Source: Marinobacter profundi
GTDB taxonomy: Bacteria > Pseudomonadota > Gammaproteobacteria > Pseudomonadales > Oleiphilaceae
DNA length: 64,000 bases
Direction: 5' to 3'
NCBI RefSeq assembly: GCF_002744715.1
Contig: NZ_KZ319369.1
Coordinates: 186,001-250,000, forward strand
Numbering within the stretch: position 1 is the first letter of the stretch; the number at the start of each line of letters is the position of its first letter. This document shows positions 40,028 to 49,813 of the stretch, piece by piece. The notes beneath the pieces are model-generated. The model did not search any database and was not told the origin of the DNA. It was given only the letters and a program-made list of their open reading frames with translations. Position numbers and translations under genes: made by a program.

Positions 40028-40130
40028 GGTGATCTCCTGACAGGCATGCCCATTTATGACGGCTTTGCCTGTTAACAATGTGATTCGGGTTTCCCGGGCG
40101 ATATCGCCCGACAATGAAGCTGCGTCAGGA

Positions 40131-40526
40131 TCAGGAGAAGGCTTCAGGAGGGGGGGTCAGGACGTCGGAAACGGGGCTGTGGTACACCGCTCGGACCGCT
40201 GTGGCATTAACGCGGGCGGCGGATTGAACAGGGGGCACGGATGTTCCGGTGGCCATGCCGTAAACAGACGCGGAGGCGCAATGAGGGGTCGCCAGGTGAC
40301 AATTCTGTTGCTCGGGGGTATCGCACTGTACCGACACTCCGGACGGATTCATGCTCGAGGAATGGTTCATGCCGGCGTTGCCAACCTTGGCCATTCCGTT
40401 GCAGCCGGTAGCGTTGAGGCTCGTGTTCGTCGCGTTGGCATTGGCTACCGCGGCAAGCCCCTGGGTCGGGCCGCCGATCAACAGCAAAACGCTTAACAAT
40501 GCTGCGAGGAGTTGGCGAGACGGCAT
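40131..40526 (-). CDS. Secreted Cys/Met-containing protein of unknown function
   Basis: A 131-residue protein with an N-terminal signal peptide (~1-25, LLLIGGPTQGLAA). The mature part has many Asn, Met and several Cys (ATGCNGMAKVGNAGMNHSSS; VQCDTPEQQNCHLATPHCAS) and ends PPPEAFS. It sits upstream of the DUF411 gene in the same direction. The composition suggests a small periplasmic metal-binding or redox protein. Family not recognised. Confidence 0.5.
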   Translation of the reverse strand: MPSRQLLAALLSVLLLIGGPTQGLAAVANANATNTSLNATGCNGMAKVGNAGMNHSSSMNPSGVSVQCDTPEQQNCHLATPHCASASVYGMATGTSVPPVQSAARVNATAVRAVYHSPVSDVLTPPPEAFS

Positions 40527-40709
40527 GTTGGTTTCCGTGTGTCGAACGGTTATCGCCGCCCTGACCTATACTCTGGTTCAGATGCTTTTTGAACGCGGGG
40601 AGAGCGGCAAGCAGAGCAGCAACTTTGATCGTTGAGGTGATTATAAAACCTTTGATCAGGTCATACGTCAAGCGACGGCACTGTTATTTTTTGTTGGGTG
40701 ATTACGGGT

Positions 40710-40780
40710 TTGATTGAGATCAACGTGCGGTCTGATTCGCTCAAATAATTCAGCTTGAATTCAGGTGGCTGTGCTTTGCT
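40710..40780 (+). promoter_or_regulatory. Composite promoter C of the phosphoketolase operon
   Basis: TTGATTGAGATCAA (40710-40723) is a perfect Fnr-type palindrome. AATTCAG-CTTG-AATTCAG (40747-40764) follows, then TTTGCT (40775-40780) as a possible -10. The rest of the 335-base gap between the divergent genes (40527-40861) shows no other clear element. Confidence 0.75.
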
Positions 40781-40861
40781 TTGCTGGCGTGTTCCTACGC
40801 TATCCGGGTGCGGTCCTGATCTGAAGCACAAGCAGGCTGGATTTTTGTGGAGGATCTGATC

Positions 40862-43270
40862 TTGAAAAAGTCGGTGCAAGCGGAAAAAAGCAATGCCGAA
40901 CCTGGCCCGTTGACGCCGGATGAACTCCACAGAATGGACGCCTACTGGCGGGCCGCCAACTACCTCTCGGTGGGGCAGATCTACCTGCGCGACAATCCGC
41001 TACTCACCGAGCCACTGACTCTGGAGCACGTCAAGGCGCGACTGCTGGGACACTGGGGAACCACCCCGGGGCTTAACTTCATCTACGTACACCTGAACCG
41101 GATCATCCGAGCGCAGGATCTGAATATCATATACATCACTGGCCCCGGACATGGAGGGCCGGGCCTGGTTGCCAATACCTGGCTGGAAGGCAGCTACAGC
41201 GAGCTTTATCCGAACATTCCGCAGAACGCAGCGGGCATGCAGCGTTTGTTCAGGCAGTTCTCGTTTCCCGGTGGCATACCAAGCCACGTGGCGCCCGAAA
41301 CCCCGGGCTCCATCCACGAAGGGGGCGAGCTCGGTTACTCCCTGTCCCATGCCTTCGGCGCGGTATTCGACAATCCGGAGCTCATTGCGGCGTGTGTGGT
41401 CGGTGACGGCGAAGCCGAAACGGGCCCACTCGCTACCGCCTGGCACTCCAACAAGTTTCTCAATCCTGCCCAGGACGGCGCGGTACTGCCGATACTGCAC
41501 CTGAACGGCTACAAGATCGCCAACCCCACCGTGCTGGCGCGCATTCCCCGTGATGAGCTGGAGAGCCTGTTCATCGGCTACGGCTACCGGCCCTATTTCG
41601 TTGAAGGCGATGAGCCCGCGCGGGTGCACCAGCGTATGGCGGCGACCCTGGATACGGTCATGGCCGAGATCAGGGAAATCCAGCACGAAGCCCGCACCAG
41701 GGGCGCCGCCGGGCGCCCGCGATGGCCAATGATTGTCCTCCGAACCCCAAAGGGCTGGACCGGCCCGAAAGAAGTGGATGGCCTGAAGAGTGAAGGTACC
41801 TGGCGCTCGCACCAGGTACCTTTCTCAGCGATGGCGAGCAAGCCTGAGCACCTGAAGCTGCTTGAAGACTGGATGAAAAGTTACCGCCCTGGAGAACTGT
41901 TCGAGCCGAACGGGGCCCTGAAACCGGAGCTGGCAGCTCTGGCACCGAAAGGTGAACGGCGCATGGGCGCCAACCCGCACGCCAACGGCGGGCTGCTGCT
42001 CAGGGATCTGCAACTGCCCGACTTTCGCGAATTTGCTGTTGCAGTCACCAGCCCCGGCGCGGAGCAGGCGGAATCGACCCGGGTTATGGGTACCTACCTG
42101 CGCGACGTGATGCAACTGAATAACGAGACGCGCAGCTTCCGTGTGATGGGTCCGGATGAGACCAACTCCAACCGCCTTGGCGCGCTGTTCGAGGAGACGG
42201 ACCGCGCCTGGATGGCCGAAACCCTCCCGGGAGACGATCACCTGGCGCCGGACGGCCGGGTCATGGAGATCCTCTCCGAACACACCTGCCAGGGCTGGCT
42301 GGAGGGGTATCTGCTGACCGGCAGGCACGGGCTATTTTCCTGCTATGAGGCTTTTATTCACATCATCGACTCCATGTTCAACCAGCATGCCAAGTGGCTT
42401 AAGGTTGCCGGTAAAGAGGTCCCCTGGCGTCGCCCCATTGCCTCACTCAATTATCTGCTGACTTCCCACGTCTGGCGCCAGGACCACAACGGTTTTTCGC
42501 ACCAGGACCCCGGTTTTATAGACCATGTGGTGAACAAGAAAGCCGACGTTATTCGCGTCTACCTGCCGCCTGATGCCAACACGCTGCTGTGCGTAACCGA
42601 CAACTGCCTGCGCTCGCGCAACTTCGTGAATGTCATCGTGGCCGGCAAGCAGCCCGAGCCACAGTGGCTCGGCATGGACGCGGCCATCAAGCACTGTACC
42701 GCGGGTATCGGCATCTGGGAGTGGGCCAGCAACGATGAGGGCAGCGAGCCGGATGTGGTCATGGCGTGTGCCGGCGACGTGCCGACACTGGAGATCCTGG
42801 CGGCGGTGGATATCCTGCGCCATCACCTGCCCAGGCTCAGGGTGCGGGTGATCAATGTAGTGGATCTCATGACCCTGCAGGATCAGGCGGAACACCCGCA
42901 TGGTCTGTCTCACAAAGACTTCGATACCCTGTTCACCACCGACAAACCGATTATCTTTGCCTACCACGGGTATCCCTGGCTGATCCATCGCCTGACCTAC
43001 CGGCGCACCAACCATAAGAATCTCCATGTGCGCGGCTATAAGGAGGAAGGCACCACCACCACGCCCTTCGACATGGTGGTGCGCAACGACATGGACCGTT
43101 TCCATCTGGCGGCAGACGTTATCGACCGGGTTCCGCAATTGGGGGCTCGGGCAGCCTATCTCAAACAGTGGCTGCGGGACCGGCTTATTGAGCACCAGCA
43201 TTACATCACCGAGCACGGTGTTGATATGCCGGAAGTAACACAATGGCAATGGGGAACGCCGGCCGGCTGA
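40862..43270 (+). CDS. xfp: Phosphoketolase (xylulose-5-P / fructose-6-P)
   Basis: An 802-residue thiamine-diphosphate enzyme that splits xylulose-5-phosphate or fructose-6-phosphate to acetyl phosphate plus a shorter sugar phosphate. Family signatures include TGPGHGGPG (~93-101), [35 protein letters not shown], and C-terminal VSHKDF-like and [11 protein letters not shown] segments. The likely start is TTG 40862, eight bases after GGAGG; the in-frame GTG at 40847 overlaps that site. First gene of an operon behind composite promoter C. Confidence 0.93.
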   Translation: MKKSVQAEKSNAEPGPLTPDELHRMDAYWRAANYLSVGQIYLRDNPLLTEPLTLEHVKARLLGHWGTTPGLNFIYVHLNRIIRAQDLNIIYITGPGHGGPGLVANTWLEGSYSELYPNIPQNAAGMQRLFRQFSFPGGIPSHVAPETPGSIHEGGELGYSLSHAFGAVFDNPELIAACVVGDGEAETGPLATAWHSNKFLNPAQDGAVLPILHLNGYKIANPTVLARIPRDELESLFIGYGYRPYFVEGDEPARVHQRMAATLDTVMAEIREIQHEARTRGAAGRPRWPMIVLRTPKGWTGPKEVDGLKSEGTWRSHQVPFSAMASKPEHLKLLEDWMKSYRPGELFEPNGALKPELAALAPKGERRMGANPHANGGLLLRDLQLPDFREFAVAVTSPGAEQAESTRVMGTYLRDVMQLNNETRSFRVMGPDETNSNRLGALFEETDRAWMAETLPGDDHLAPDGRVMEILSEHTCQGWLEGYLLTGRHGLFSCYEAFIHIIDSMFNQHAKWLKVAGKEVPWRRPIASLNYLLTSHVWRQDHNGFSHQDPGFIDHVVNKKADVIRVYLPPDANTLLCVTDNCLRSRNFVNVIVAGKQPEPQWLGMDAAIKHCTAGIGIWEWASNDEGSEPDVVMACAGDVPTLEILAAVDILRHHLPRLRVRVINVVDLMTLQDQAEHPHGLSHKDFDTLFTTDKPIIFAYHGYPWLIHRLTYRRTNHKNLHVRGYKEEGTTTTPFDMVVRNDMDRFHLAADVIDRVPQLGARAAYLKQWLRDRLIEHQHYITEHGVDMPEVTQWQWGTPAG

Positions 43271-43350
43271 GGAAGTCTTTTTGCACGAGGGCATGACTGC
43301 GATGAGTGTTAGCCCTTTTATCGTCAACCAGGTGTAAGAGGTAACCGGTA

Positions 43351-43809
43351 ATGGATATCAGAACGTTTCGGGAGCTGATTGAGTGGACACGGGATCTGCA
43401 TGCCAACCTGGCACGTTGCATGTCCCATTGCGCGACAAAGAATGAAGAGGAACGGGCAAAGGCGCTGTTGGACTACCTGGCAACCCATGAGTCCGAAATG
43501 GAACGCATTGTGACTGAGTTTGAACAGCAGGGAGACCTTAAGGCCCTGGAAACCCGGGTTTACGATTATCTGTCCCATAACCCGATCAAAACCCACCGAA
43601 CCTGCGACGAGCCATACGCGAAGCTTGATTTTGCGGGCATCTGCCGCGAGGTCTTCGATTTCCATGACCAGATTATTGATCTCTATAAAACCATGGTCGG
43701 AAAAGCCGAGATTCCTGAAGCGCGGGAACTGCTCGAGTCGCTCCTGACTATGGAAGAAAATGAATCCATGCGCCTGGCCCGCCAGATTGGCCGCATGGAC
43801 GATCTCTGA
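43351..43809 (+). CDS. All-helical protein of the phosphoketolase operon, unknown
   Basis: A 152-residue, mostly helical protein with charged heptad-like stretches and conserved-looking His, Cys and Glu (DLHANLARCMSHC; ATHESEMERIV; EENESMRLARQIG). It suggests a four-helix bundle of ferritin or hemerythrin type, but canonical iron ligands are not evident. It lies 80 bases after phosphoketolase and 48 before the AMP-phosphorylase-like gene. Confidence 0.55.
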   Translation: MDIRTFRELIEWTRDLHANLARCMSHCATKNEEERAKALLDYLATHESEMERIVTEFEQQGDLKALETRVYDYLSHNPIKTHRTCDEPYAKLDFAGICREVFDFHDQIIDLYKTMVGKAEIPEARELLESLLTMEENESMRLARQIGRMDDL

Positions 43810-43857
43810 GAGTTGTTGATCTGGCAAACCGTCGTCCGTTTTGCGCAGCGAGGGATT

Positions 43858-45369
43858 ATGGGTTCAGCCAACCAACTAAAGGCCTTTCTGATCGGCATTG
43901 ATACGCATCAGGAGCCCGTCATCTTCATGCGGGATGATTGTGAGGTGTGCCGATCAGAGGGACTGGCCGCACGCACCAGGGTGGGCGTTACGGCAAAGAA
44001 CAAATCTATTATCGCGACGCTCAATGTGGTCTACGGCGGGGCGGTTCCGGAGGGCCATGCAGGGCTTTCCAACATTGCCATGGAGCGGTTGGGCGTATCG
44101 CCTGGGGAGCCGGTATCAGTCCACCACGCGCCGGTTACTGAATCATTGAGTCTGATGCGAAAGAAAGTGTTCGGCCACGCACTGAGCCAGGATGAGTTAA
44201 CCAGAATCGTCGCCGACATTTCCGAGTATAGATACAGTGATCTTGAAATTGCCTGCTTTTTAAGCGTTTGCGCCGGTGGCCGGCTGGCTTTGAATGAAAT
44301 TGCCGGGCTGACCCAGGCCATGGTCGACTGCGGAGAACACCTGACGTGGGAGGGCACCACCCGGGTGTTCGATAAGCACTGTGCGGGTGGCCTCCCCGGC
44401 AACAGGACCACACCGCTTGTGGTGTCCATCGTCAGTGCGGCAGGGCTGGTCATGCCCAAGACGTCTTCCCGGGCCATTACCTCGTCTGCCGGCACGGCGG
44501 ATACGATGGAAGCTCTGACAACCGTCAATCTGGCGTTGGCAGACATTCAGCGTGTCGTCAGGAACACCGGTGCTTGCCTGGCTTGGGGAGGGGCCATCAA
44601 TCTCAGCCCGGCGGATGACCTGCTGATCCGAATTGAGCGGGCACTGGATCTGGACGGTGAAGGGCAGCTAGTGGCCTCGGTTCTATCGAAGAAGATTGCT
44701 GCCGGCTCAACCCATGTGGTGATAGATATTCCGGTGGGTGCGACCGCAAAAGTCCGAAGCCGTGAGGAGGCTGACCGACTGTCCTTTCTGTTTTCTGAAG
44801 TGGGCGCTGCCTGCGGGTTGGTCGTCCGCTGTGTTCTGACGGATGGCAGCCGCCCGGTCGGCTCGGGCATAGGGCCGGTGGAGGAGGCTCGGGATGTGAT
44901 GGCGGTGCTTCAGGGAAGGCAGGAAGCTCCGGATGACCTTAAAGAGCGAGCGTTGCTGCTGGCGGCTCATGTGTTCGACATGGCGGATAACGGCGGACTG
45001 GAGGCCAGCCAGCAGAAGGCCCGGCACATTCTTGAAAGTGGCCGGGCCTGGGAACAGTTCCGGCGCATTACGCAAGAGCAGGGCGGGCTGAAACAATTGG
45101 GGAATGCCAGGGTCCGGCACCGGGTATTAGCCACCGAACCGGGGACCATTCTGTCTGTTGATAATCGCCGGCTGGCTCGCCTGGCCAAGCTCGCCGGTGC
45201 ACCGGCGAGCCCTGCGGCCGGGTTGCGGTTATTTGCCCACGTGGGCGATACCGTAGCAGTTGGGGATCCACTCTACGAGTTGCTGAGTGAAAGCACCGGC
45301 GAACGGGATTATGCCCTGGCCTATATAGCGGGTGAGGCCCCAATTTTTTCCCTTCAGACGGAGAGGTGA
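43858..45369 (+). CDS. AMP phosphorylase-like (thymidine phosphorylase family) enzyme
   Basis: A 503-residue member of the pyrimidine/AMP phosphorylase family. The N-terminal ~90-residue domain is the extension seen in archaeal AMP phosphorylases rather than in thymidine phosphorylase. Diagnostic motifs: DKHCAGGLPGNRTTP, MPKTSSRAITSSAGTADTME, and DIPVGATAKVRS. AMP phosphorylase converts NMP plus phosphate to base plus ribose-1,5-bisphosphate. ATG 43858 has an AGGG site; TTG 43813 is a weaker alternative. The activity is inferred from family resemblance. Confidence 0.82.
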   Translation: MGSANQLKAFLIGIDTHQEPVIFMRDDCEVCRSEGLAARTRVGVTAKNKSIIATLNVVYGGAVPEGHAGLSNIAMERLGVSPGEPVSVHHAPVTESLSLMRKKVFGHALSQDELTRIVADISEYRYSDLEIACFLSVCAGGRLALNEIAGLTQAMVDCGEHLTWEGTTRVFDKHCAGGLPGNRTTPLVVSIVSAAGLVMPKTSSRAITSSAGTADTMEALTTVNLALADIQRVVRNTGACLAWGGAINLSPADDLLIRIERALDLDGEGQLVASVLSKKIAAGSTHVVIDIPVGATAKVRSREEADRLSFLFSEVGAACGLVVRCVLTDGSRPVGSGIGPVEEARDVMAVLQGRQEAPDDLKERALLLAAHVFDMADNGGLEASQQKARHILESGRAWEQFRRITQEQGGLKQLGNARVRHRVLATEPGTILSVDNRRLARLAKLAGAPASPAAGLRLFAHVGDTVAVGDPLYELLSESTGERDYALAYIAGEAPIFSLQTER

Positions 45370-45371
45370 TT

Positions 45372-46289
45372 GTGGGCAAGAGTAGCGAGCGAGTGGTTCT
45401 GTTTTGCCTGGAAAACCATCCCTTACGGGAAAAGCTGTGTGATCAGCTTGGCTTGGAGCAGGGGCGTCTGGAATTTCGCAGGTTCCCCGATGGTGAGTCC
45501 TACCTGCGTATCGATACTCCGGTCAGTGGTGCGCGATGTATTGTGTTGGCTGACTTGTCCTATCCGGACACCAGGTACCTTGCCCATCTGTTCCTTTTCG
45601 AGACCCTTCGGGAGCTCGGTGCACGCTCGGTGGGGCTGGTCGCACCCTATCTGTGCTATATGCGTCAGGACCGTCGTTTCCGGGCCGGGGAGGCGGTCAC
45701 CTCCGGTGTGTTTGCACAATCTTTGTCGCGCCATATCGACTGGCTGATAACGGTTGACCCGCATTTGCATCGATATCACTCCCTCGGTGAAATTTATAGC
45801 GTACCTACCCAGGTTGTTCAGGGGGCACCTGCACTGGCGAGCTGGCTCAGGGGGCAGAACGATCTACTGCTGGTGGGCCCGGATGCCGAGAGTGAGCAAT
45901 GGGTTGCCAGTATTGCAGAGGCCAGCAGTCACCCTTATGTCATCGGTGCCAAGCAGCGCCTGGGTGACCGGCGTGTCGAAGTCGCACTGCCGGATTTATC
46001 CCGGTACCGGGGCCGCACCGCCATCATCATAGATGACGTCATCTCCAGTGGCCGCACGGTTGGTGAATGTGTCAAAGCGCTAAGGTTGCAGGGCATGGAG
46101 GCTATTCTCTGTGCTGCGGTGCACGGCATCTTTGCCGAGGCTTCGGATCAGTATCTTTTGGCTGCGGGCTTACAGTCTCTGGTGACCACCAACACCATTC
46201 CACACAGTACCAACGGGATTGATATCAGTGAGTTGCTGGCGCCACCGATCAGGCATTTTCTCAATCAAGACGGGAGTAAGAGCCGATGA
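45372..46289 (+). CDS. PRPP synthetase-like enzyme (ribose-phosphate pyrophosphokinase family)
   Basis: A 305-residue protein with the PRPP-synthetase signature RQDRRFRAGEAVTSGVFA (~96-113) and the PRPP-binding loop IIIDDVISSGRT (~218-229). It is divergent from the usual housekeeping Prs. GTG 45372, eight bases after GGAG, is preferred to GTG 45366, which is two bases from that site. Coupled to the AMP-phosphorylase-like gene, it may convert ribose-1,5-bisphosphate or ribose-5-phosphate to or from PRPP. Confidence 0.82.
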   Translation: MGKSSERVVLFCLENHPLREKLCDQLGLEQGRLEFRRFPDGESYLRIDTPVSGARCIVLADLSYPDTRYLAHLFLFETLRELGARSVGLVAPYLCYMRQDRRFRAGEAVTSGVFAQSLSRHIDWLITVDPHLHRYHSLGEIYSVPTQVVQGAPALASWLRGQNDLLLVGPDAESEQWVASIAEASSHPYVIGAKQRLGDRRVEVALPDLSRYRGRTAIIIDDVISSGRTVGECVKALRLQGMEAILCAAVHGIFAEASDQYLLAAGLQSLVTTNTIPHSTNGIDISELLAPPIRHFLNQDGSKSR

Positions 46290-47641
46290 ATATTACGTTC
46301 CTGGGTGGCGCCGAGACGGTTACCGGATCCAAGTTCCTGGTTGAAGCGGGTGAGACGCGGGTTTTGGTTGATTGTGGCCTGTTCCAGGGTTACAAGTGGC
46401 TGAGAAAGCGCAACCGGCAGCCATTGCCGCTGGATATAGAATCACTGGACGCAGTGCTTCTGACCCACGCCCACCTGGATCACTCGGGCTATATACCCGT
46501 GTTGTACAAGCAGGGGTTTCGCGGGGCGGTTTATACCCATCATGCAACCCGTGATTTGAGTGAAATACTGCTGGCCGATAGCGGCCATCTCCAGGAAGAG
46601 GAGGCGCATTACCTCGGCCGCCATGGACTGAGTAAACATGAGGTTCCGGCGCCACTGTATGATCAGAATGATGCCGAAGCCTGTATGGAGCTGTTTGAGC
46701 CGGTAGGCTTTTATGAGGAGGTCTTGCTCGGTGATATACGCTTCCACCTGCATCCGGTAGGGCATATCCTCGGGGCCGCCTGCATCATTATTGAGGCGGA
46801 AGGAAAATGCATCGGGTTTTCCGGTGATGTCGGGCGGCTCAATGATATTTTCATGAGGGCGCCGGCTCCTCTGCCAGCTCTGGACATGCTGATGCTGGAG
46901 TCAACGTATGGCAATCGTCGGCATGACAACGCGGACCCGTTTTCGCAGTTGGCAGATATCGTCAATGAAACCGTCGACAAAGGGGGCAATATATTGATTC
47001 CGGCCTTTGCCGTGGGCAGGGCGCAGGTGTTGCAGCACATGTTAACTGCCCTGATGCGGTCGGGGAGAATTCCGAAGTTGCCAGTATATCTGGATAGTCC
47101 CATGGCAATTGATGTTTCCGAAATCTACTGCCGCTATGAGGATCAGCACCGGTTGAGCCGTTCAGAGTGCCATGAAATGTGTGGCACCGTTCAATACAGT
47201 CGCAGTGTTCAGGACTCCAAGGCGCTGGCTGACCAGGCATACCCCCACGTAATCATTGCCGGCAGTGGCATGGCAACAGGCGGACGCATACTTCATCACT
47301 TCAAGCGTCTCCTGGGCCAGCACCGCACAACCGTTATCTTCGCCGGCTATCAGGCCGGGGGAACACGAGGGGCCAAGATGGTTAGTGGAGCGGAAAGGGT
47401 GAAGATCCACGGTGACTGGTTTCCCGTCAAGGCCCGGGTAGAGGTGTTGAGCGGGCTTTCCGGACACGGGGATTTCACAGAGATTGAACAATGGCTTGCC
47501 CAGAGTGCTTTGGCCCCCGAAACGCCGATTAACCTGATTCATGGGGATCCGGAGGCGCTGGAAGCCATGCGGGATCATCTACGCATGAATAGCCGATATT
47601 CGGTAGAGGTGGCCGGTTATCACTCCATTGTGCGGATCTGA
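46286..47641 (+). CDS. Metallo-beta-lactamase / beta-CASP RNA-processing nuclease
   Basis: A 451-residue protein. The metallo-beta-lactamase motif THAHLDHSG (~59-67), HPVGHILGA, FSGDVG and a conserved late His form the two-metal site; the beta-CASP region has SGMATGGRILHHFKRLL and SGLSGHGD. This is the RNase J/CPSF-like class acting on RNA. ATGA overlap with the PRPP-synthetase-like gene. In this operon it may supply nucleotides from RNA. Confidence 0.88.
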   Translation: MNITFLGGAETVTGSKFLVEAGETRVLVDCGLFQGYKWLRKRNRQPLPLDIESLDAVLLTHAHLDHSGYIPVLYKQGFRGAVYTHHATRDLSEILLADSGHLQEEEAHYLGRHGLSKHEVPAPLYDQNDAEACMELFEPVGFYEEVLLGDIRFHLHPVGHILGAACIIIEAEGKCIGFSGDVGRLNDIFMRAPAPLPALDMLMLESTYGNRRHDNADPFSQLADIVNETVDKGGNILIPAFAVGRAQVLQHMLTALMRSGRIPKLPVYLDSPMAIDVSEIYCRYEDQHRLSRSECHEMCGTVQYSRSVQDSKALADQAYPHVIIAGSGMATGGRILHHFKRLLGQHRTTVIFAGYQAGGTRGAKMVSGAERVKIHGDWFPVKARVEVLSGLSGHGDFTEIEQWLAQSALAPETPINLIHGDPEALEAMRDHLRMNSRYSVEVAGYHSIVRI

Positions 47642-47675
47642 GCTGTGCCGGGAAGCCGGCGCCAGCGCCCGGAAA

Positions 47676-47745
47676 TTGACTCGCGTCAAATAGATGCATC
47701 TTCAGGAAGGGTTTTCAGTTCTAGTTCAGTTTGGCGTGTTCAACT
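47676..47745 (+). promoter_or_regulatory. Composite promoter D of the propeller/ABC operon
   Basis: TTGACTCGCGTCAA (47676-47689) is a perfect palindrome of the Fnr/Crp type (TTGAC rather than TTGAT). TTTTCAG-TTCT-AGTTCAG (47712-47729) follows, then TCAACT (47740-47745). The start codon is 92 bases on. Confidence 0.66.
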
Positions 47746-47836
47746 GGGATTGAAGCATTTCTTTTTCGCAAGCGTGCAACGGCCGCTTTTCTGCCGAAAA
47801 AGAATCATTCTGCCGTTCTGTTCCGAAGGTGACCTT

Positions 47837-48907
47837 ATGAAATACCCGTCGCGAAAATCGTGGTTTTGGAGCCTCGTCGCCATGTTCTCGATGAGTCTGT
47901 CAACGGCGGTGTCTGCGGACGGTGGTCGCGCCTTCATTCCCATGGGGACGGCGGATTCTGTGGGGGTCATGAACCTGGAAACCCACCGATTAACATCGAC
48001 GATCTCCGGTACGGTCAATACCCATGGATCAGCGCTGACTCCGGATGGCCGCTACCTCGTTGTGGGAAGCCTGACTGCCCATGACAATCAGGAACCTCCC
48101 ATGCGACCGGAGGGTGTCACGGAAGATGATCACGCCGCCCATCACGGTGGCGGCGGCGCCGCAGCTCCGGAATTATCCGGTACTGGTCGGGTTTATGTCG
48201 TGGACACCAGCACGAACGCCATGGAACGGGTATATGAGGTACCGGGGCCAGTGCATCATGTTCTGGTCACACCGGATGGTCGCTATGCCGTTTCCACACA
48301 TCCGATGGGTGGGGGTATCAGCGTTGTTGATCTGGATTCCGGAAAAGTCGTTGACGTTATCGCGACTGGCCCTTCTCCCAACTATATAGCGACGACGGGC
48401 GACGGCCAGACGTTATTCGTCAGCAATACCGGTAACGGCACGATCAGTGAAGTGGATACCGGGAACTGGTTCGTCAAGCGCAATGTGCTCGTAGGTGGAG
48501 GCCCGGAGCACATGGCTCTCGCCCCGGACGGTGATCATCTGTACATCAATGATGCCGCCTCCGGTGAAGCCCTTAAGCTGCGGCTTTCTGACGGTGTCGT
48601 GACGGCTCGCTACCAAATTGGCGAAGCGCCTCATGGTCTGGGCCTGAGCGCCGATGGAAAGACGCTTTTTGCCACCAGTCAGGGTGATGAAAGGCTTGTT
48701 CGCATAGACCTCACTCCCGGCATCCGAAAAAGTATCCCGCTCGCCCCGGCTCCCTACCACCTGGCGGTTTCCCCTGTCGATGGCCGCATACTGGTAACCA
48801 GTCGGGGGGAGGCTAAGCTTTGGGTACTTGACCCGGTGCTTCTGGAGATTGTTGATGAGATCCGGTTGGGCGGCATCGGCCATCAGATCTCGATTGACAA
48901 GCAGTGA
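47837..48907 (+). CDS. Periplasmic YVTN-type beta-propeller protein
   Basis: A 356-residue secreted protein with a signal peptide (~1-26) and repeated propeller strands (TPDGRYLVVG, TPDGRYAVST, TGDGQTLFVSN, APDGDHLYIND, SADGKTLFATS). A His/Gly-rich insert, DDHAAHHGGGGAAA (~94-107), could bind metal. ATG 47837 fits a signal peptide; the longer frame from 47645 spans the promoter and is rejected. First gene of the eight-gene operon. Confidence 0.82.
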   Translation: MKYPSRKSWFWSLVAMFSMSLSTAVSADGGRAFIPMGTADSVGVMNLETHRLTSTISGTVNTHGSALTPDGRYLVVGSLTAHDNQEPPMRPEGVTEDDHAAHHGGGGAAAPELSGTGRVYVVDTSTNAMERVYEVPGPVHHVLVTPDGRYAVSTHPMGGGISVVDLDSGKVVDVIATGPSPNYIATTGDGQTLFVSNTGNGTISEVDTGNWFVKRNVLVGGGPEHMALAPDGDHLYINDAASGEALKLRLSDGVVTARYQIGEAPHGLGLSADGKTLFATSQGDERLVRIDLTPGIRKSIPLAPAPYHLAVSPVDGRILVTSRGEAKLWVLDPVLLEIVDEIRLGGIGHQISIDKQ

Positions 48908-48944
48908 CGATCGCAGAGTTGAATTGCTCACAAAAGGAACTGTC

Positions 48945-49148
48945 ATGGATCGGCGCTTTAAAATCACATTGGCCGTATTTGCGGTTATTGCACTGTTTTT
49001 ACTGTGGGGGGAACACAAGGTTCATCTTCTCGGCGCCTTGCCCTGGCTGATATTGCTCGCATGCCCGTTAATGCATCTGTTCATGCATGGCGGGCACGGT
49101 CATCACAACCCCGAAGGCAAACGAGGGGATCCGCACGATGAACAGTGA
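48945..49148 (+). CDS. DUF2933 small membrane protein
   Basis: A 67-residue protein with two short helices and a His/Gly-rich tail (LACPLMHLFMHGGHGHHNPEG), the DUF2933 pattern. AGGAAC precedes ATG 48945. It overlaps the next gene by 11 bases. The tail could bind copper. Confidence 0.8.
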   Translation: MDRRFKITLAVFAVIALFLLWGEHKVHLLGALPWLILLACPLMHLFMHGGHGHHNPEGKRGDPHDEQ

Positions 49149-49794
49149 GATACCCAGTTATGGTTTATGGGGACTGGTGGTTCTGAATTCAGCCGTTTTC
49201 ATCTTTTTCGCCTTCAGTTTTTTTAAACCGCAGACACGCCGGGACTGGCGTTCATTCGGTGCGTTCAGTGCGTTTCTTGTTGCTCTGTTTACGGAGATGT
49301 ACGGGTTCCCGCTGACCATCTACTTTCTCTCGGGGTGGCTGCAGTCACATTATCCTGAGGTGAACTGGCTGACTCATGACAGCGGCCATTTGCTTGAAAT
49401 GTTGTTTGGTTGGCAAGGCTCCCCGCATTTTGGGCCCTTTCATCTGTTGAGCACGGTTTTTATAGGGGGAGGCTTCTATCTGATTGCAGCAGGCTGGCGG
49501 ACTCTGTACGCGGCTCAGAAAGACGGGGAGCTTGCAACAACCGGACTCTACGCCTATGTCCGCCATCCGCAGTACGTGGGCTTTGTGTTGATTATGTTCG
49601 GATTTCTCCTGCAGTGGCCAACGCTGTTGACCCTGATAATGTTCCCGGTGTTGCTCTGGATGTATTCACGACTGTCGATAACTGAGGAGCGGGAAGCCGA
49701 AAAGACGTTCGGAGAGGCCTGGCAGCATTATGCCGCCAAGACACCAAGGTTTTTCCCCAGGTTACGGGATTTAGAGCGTAAGGTGCGAAGATAA
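49138..49794 (+). CDS. Isoprenylcysteine/phospholipid methyltransferase-like membrane protein
   Basis: A 218-residue protein with about five helices and the ICMT/PEMT C-terminal signature LATTGLYAYVRHPQYVGFVLIMFG (~138-161), followed by EEREAEKTFGEAWQHYAAKTPRFFP. These enzymes methylate lipids or lipid-linked thiols with SAM. The substrate is unknown. The start at ATG 49138 overlaps DUF2933 in an ATGA-like arrangement. Confidence 0.82.
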   Translation: MNSEIPSYGLWGLVVLNSAVFIFFAFSFFKPQTRRDWRSFGAFSAFLVALFTEMYGFPLTIYFLSGWLQSHYPEVNWLTHDSGHLLEMLFGWQGSPHFGPFHLLSTVFIGGGFYLIAAGWRTLYAAQKDGELATTGLYAYVRHPQYVGFVLIMFGFLLQWPTLLTLIMFPVLLWMYSRLSITEEREAEKTFGEAWQHYAAKTPRFFPRLRDLERKVRR

Positions 49795-49813
49795 TCAAGA
49801 GAGGGCCTGGCAA

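Noticed and set aside
47691..47702. TAGATGCATCTT as an NsrR half site in promoter D
   Set aside because: Only part of one arm matches and no partner arm follows; probably chance next to the better-supported boxes.
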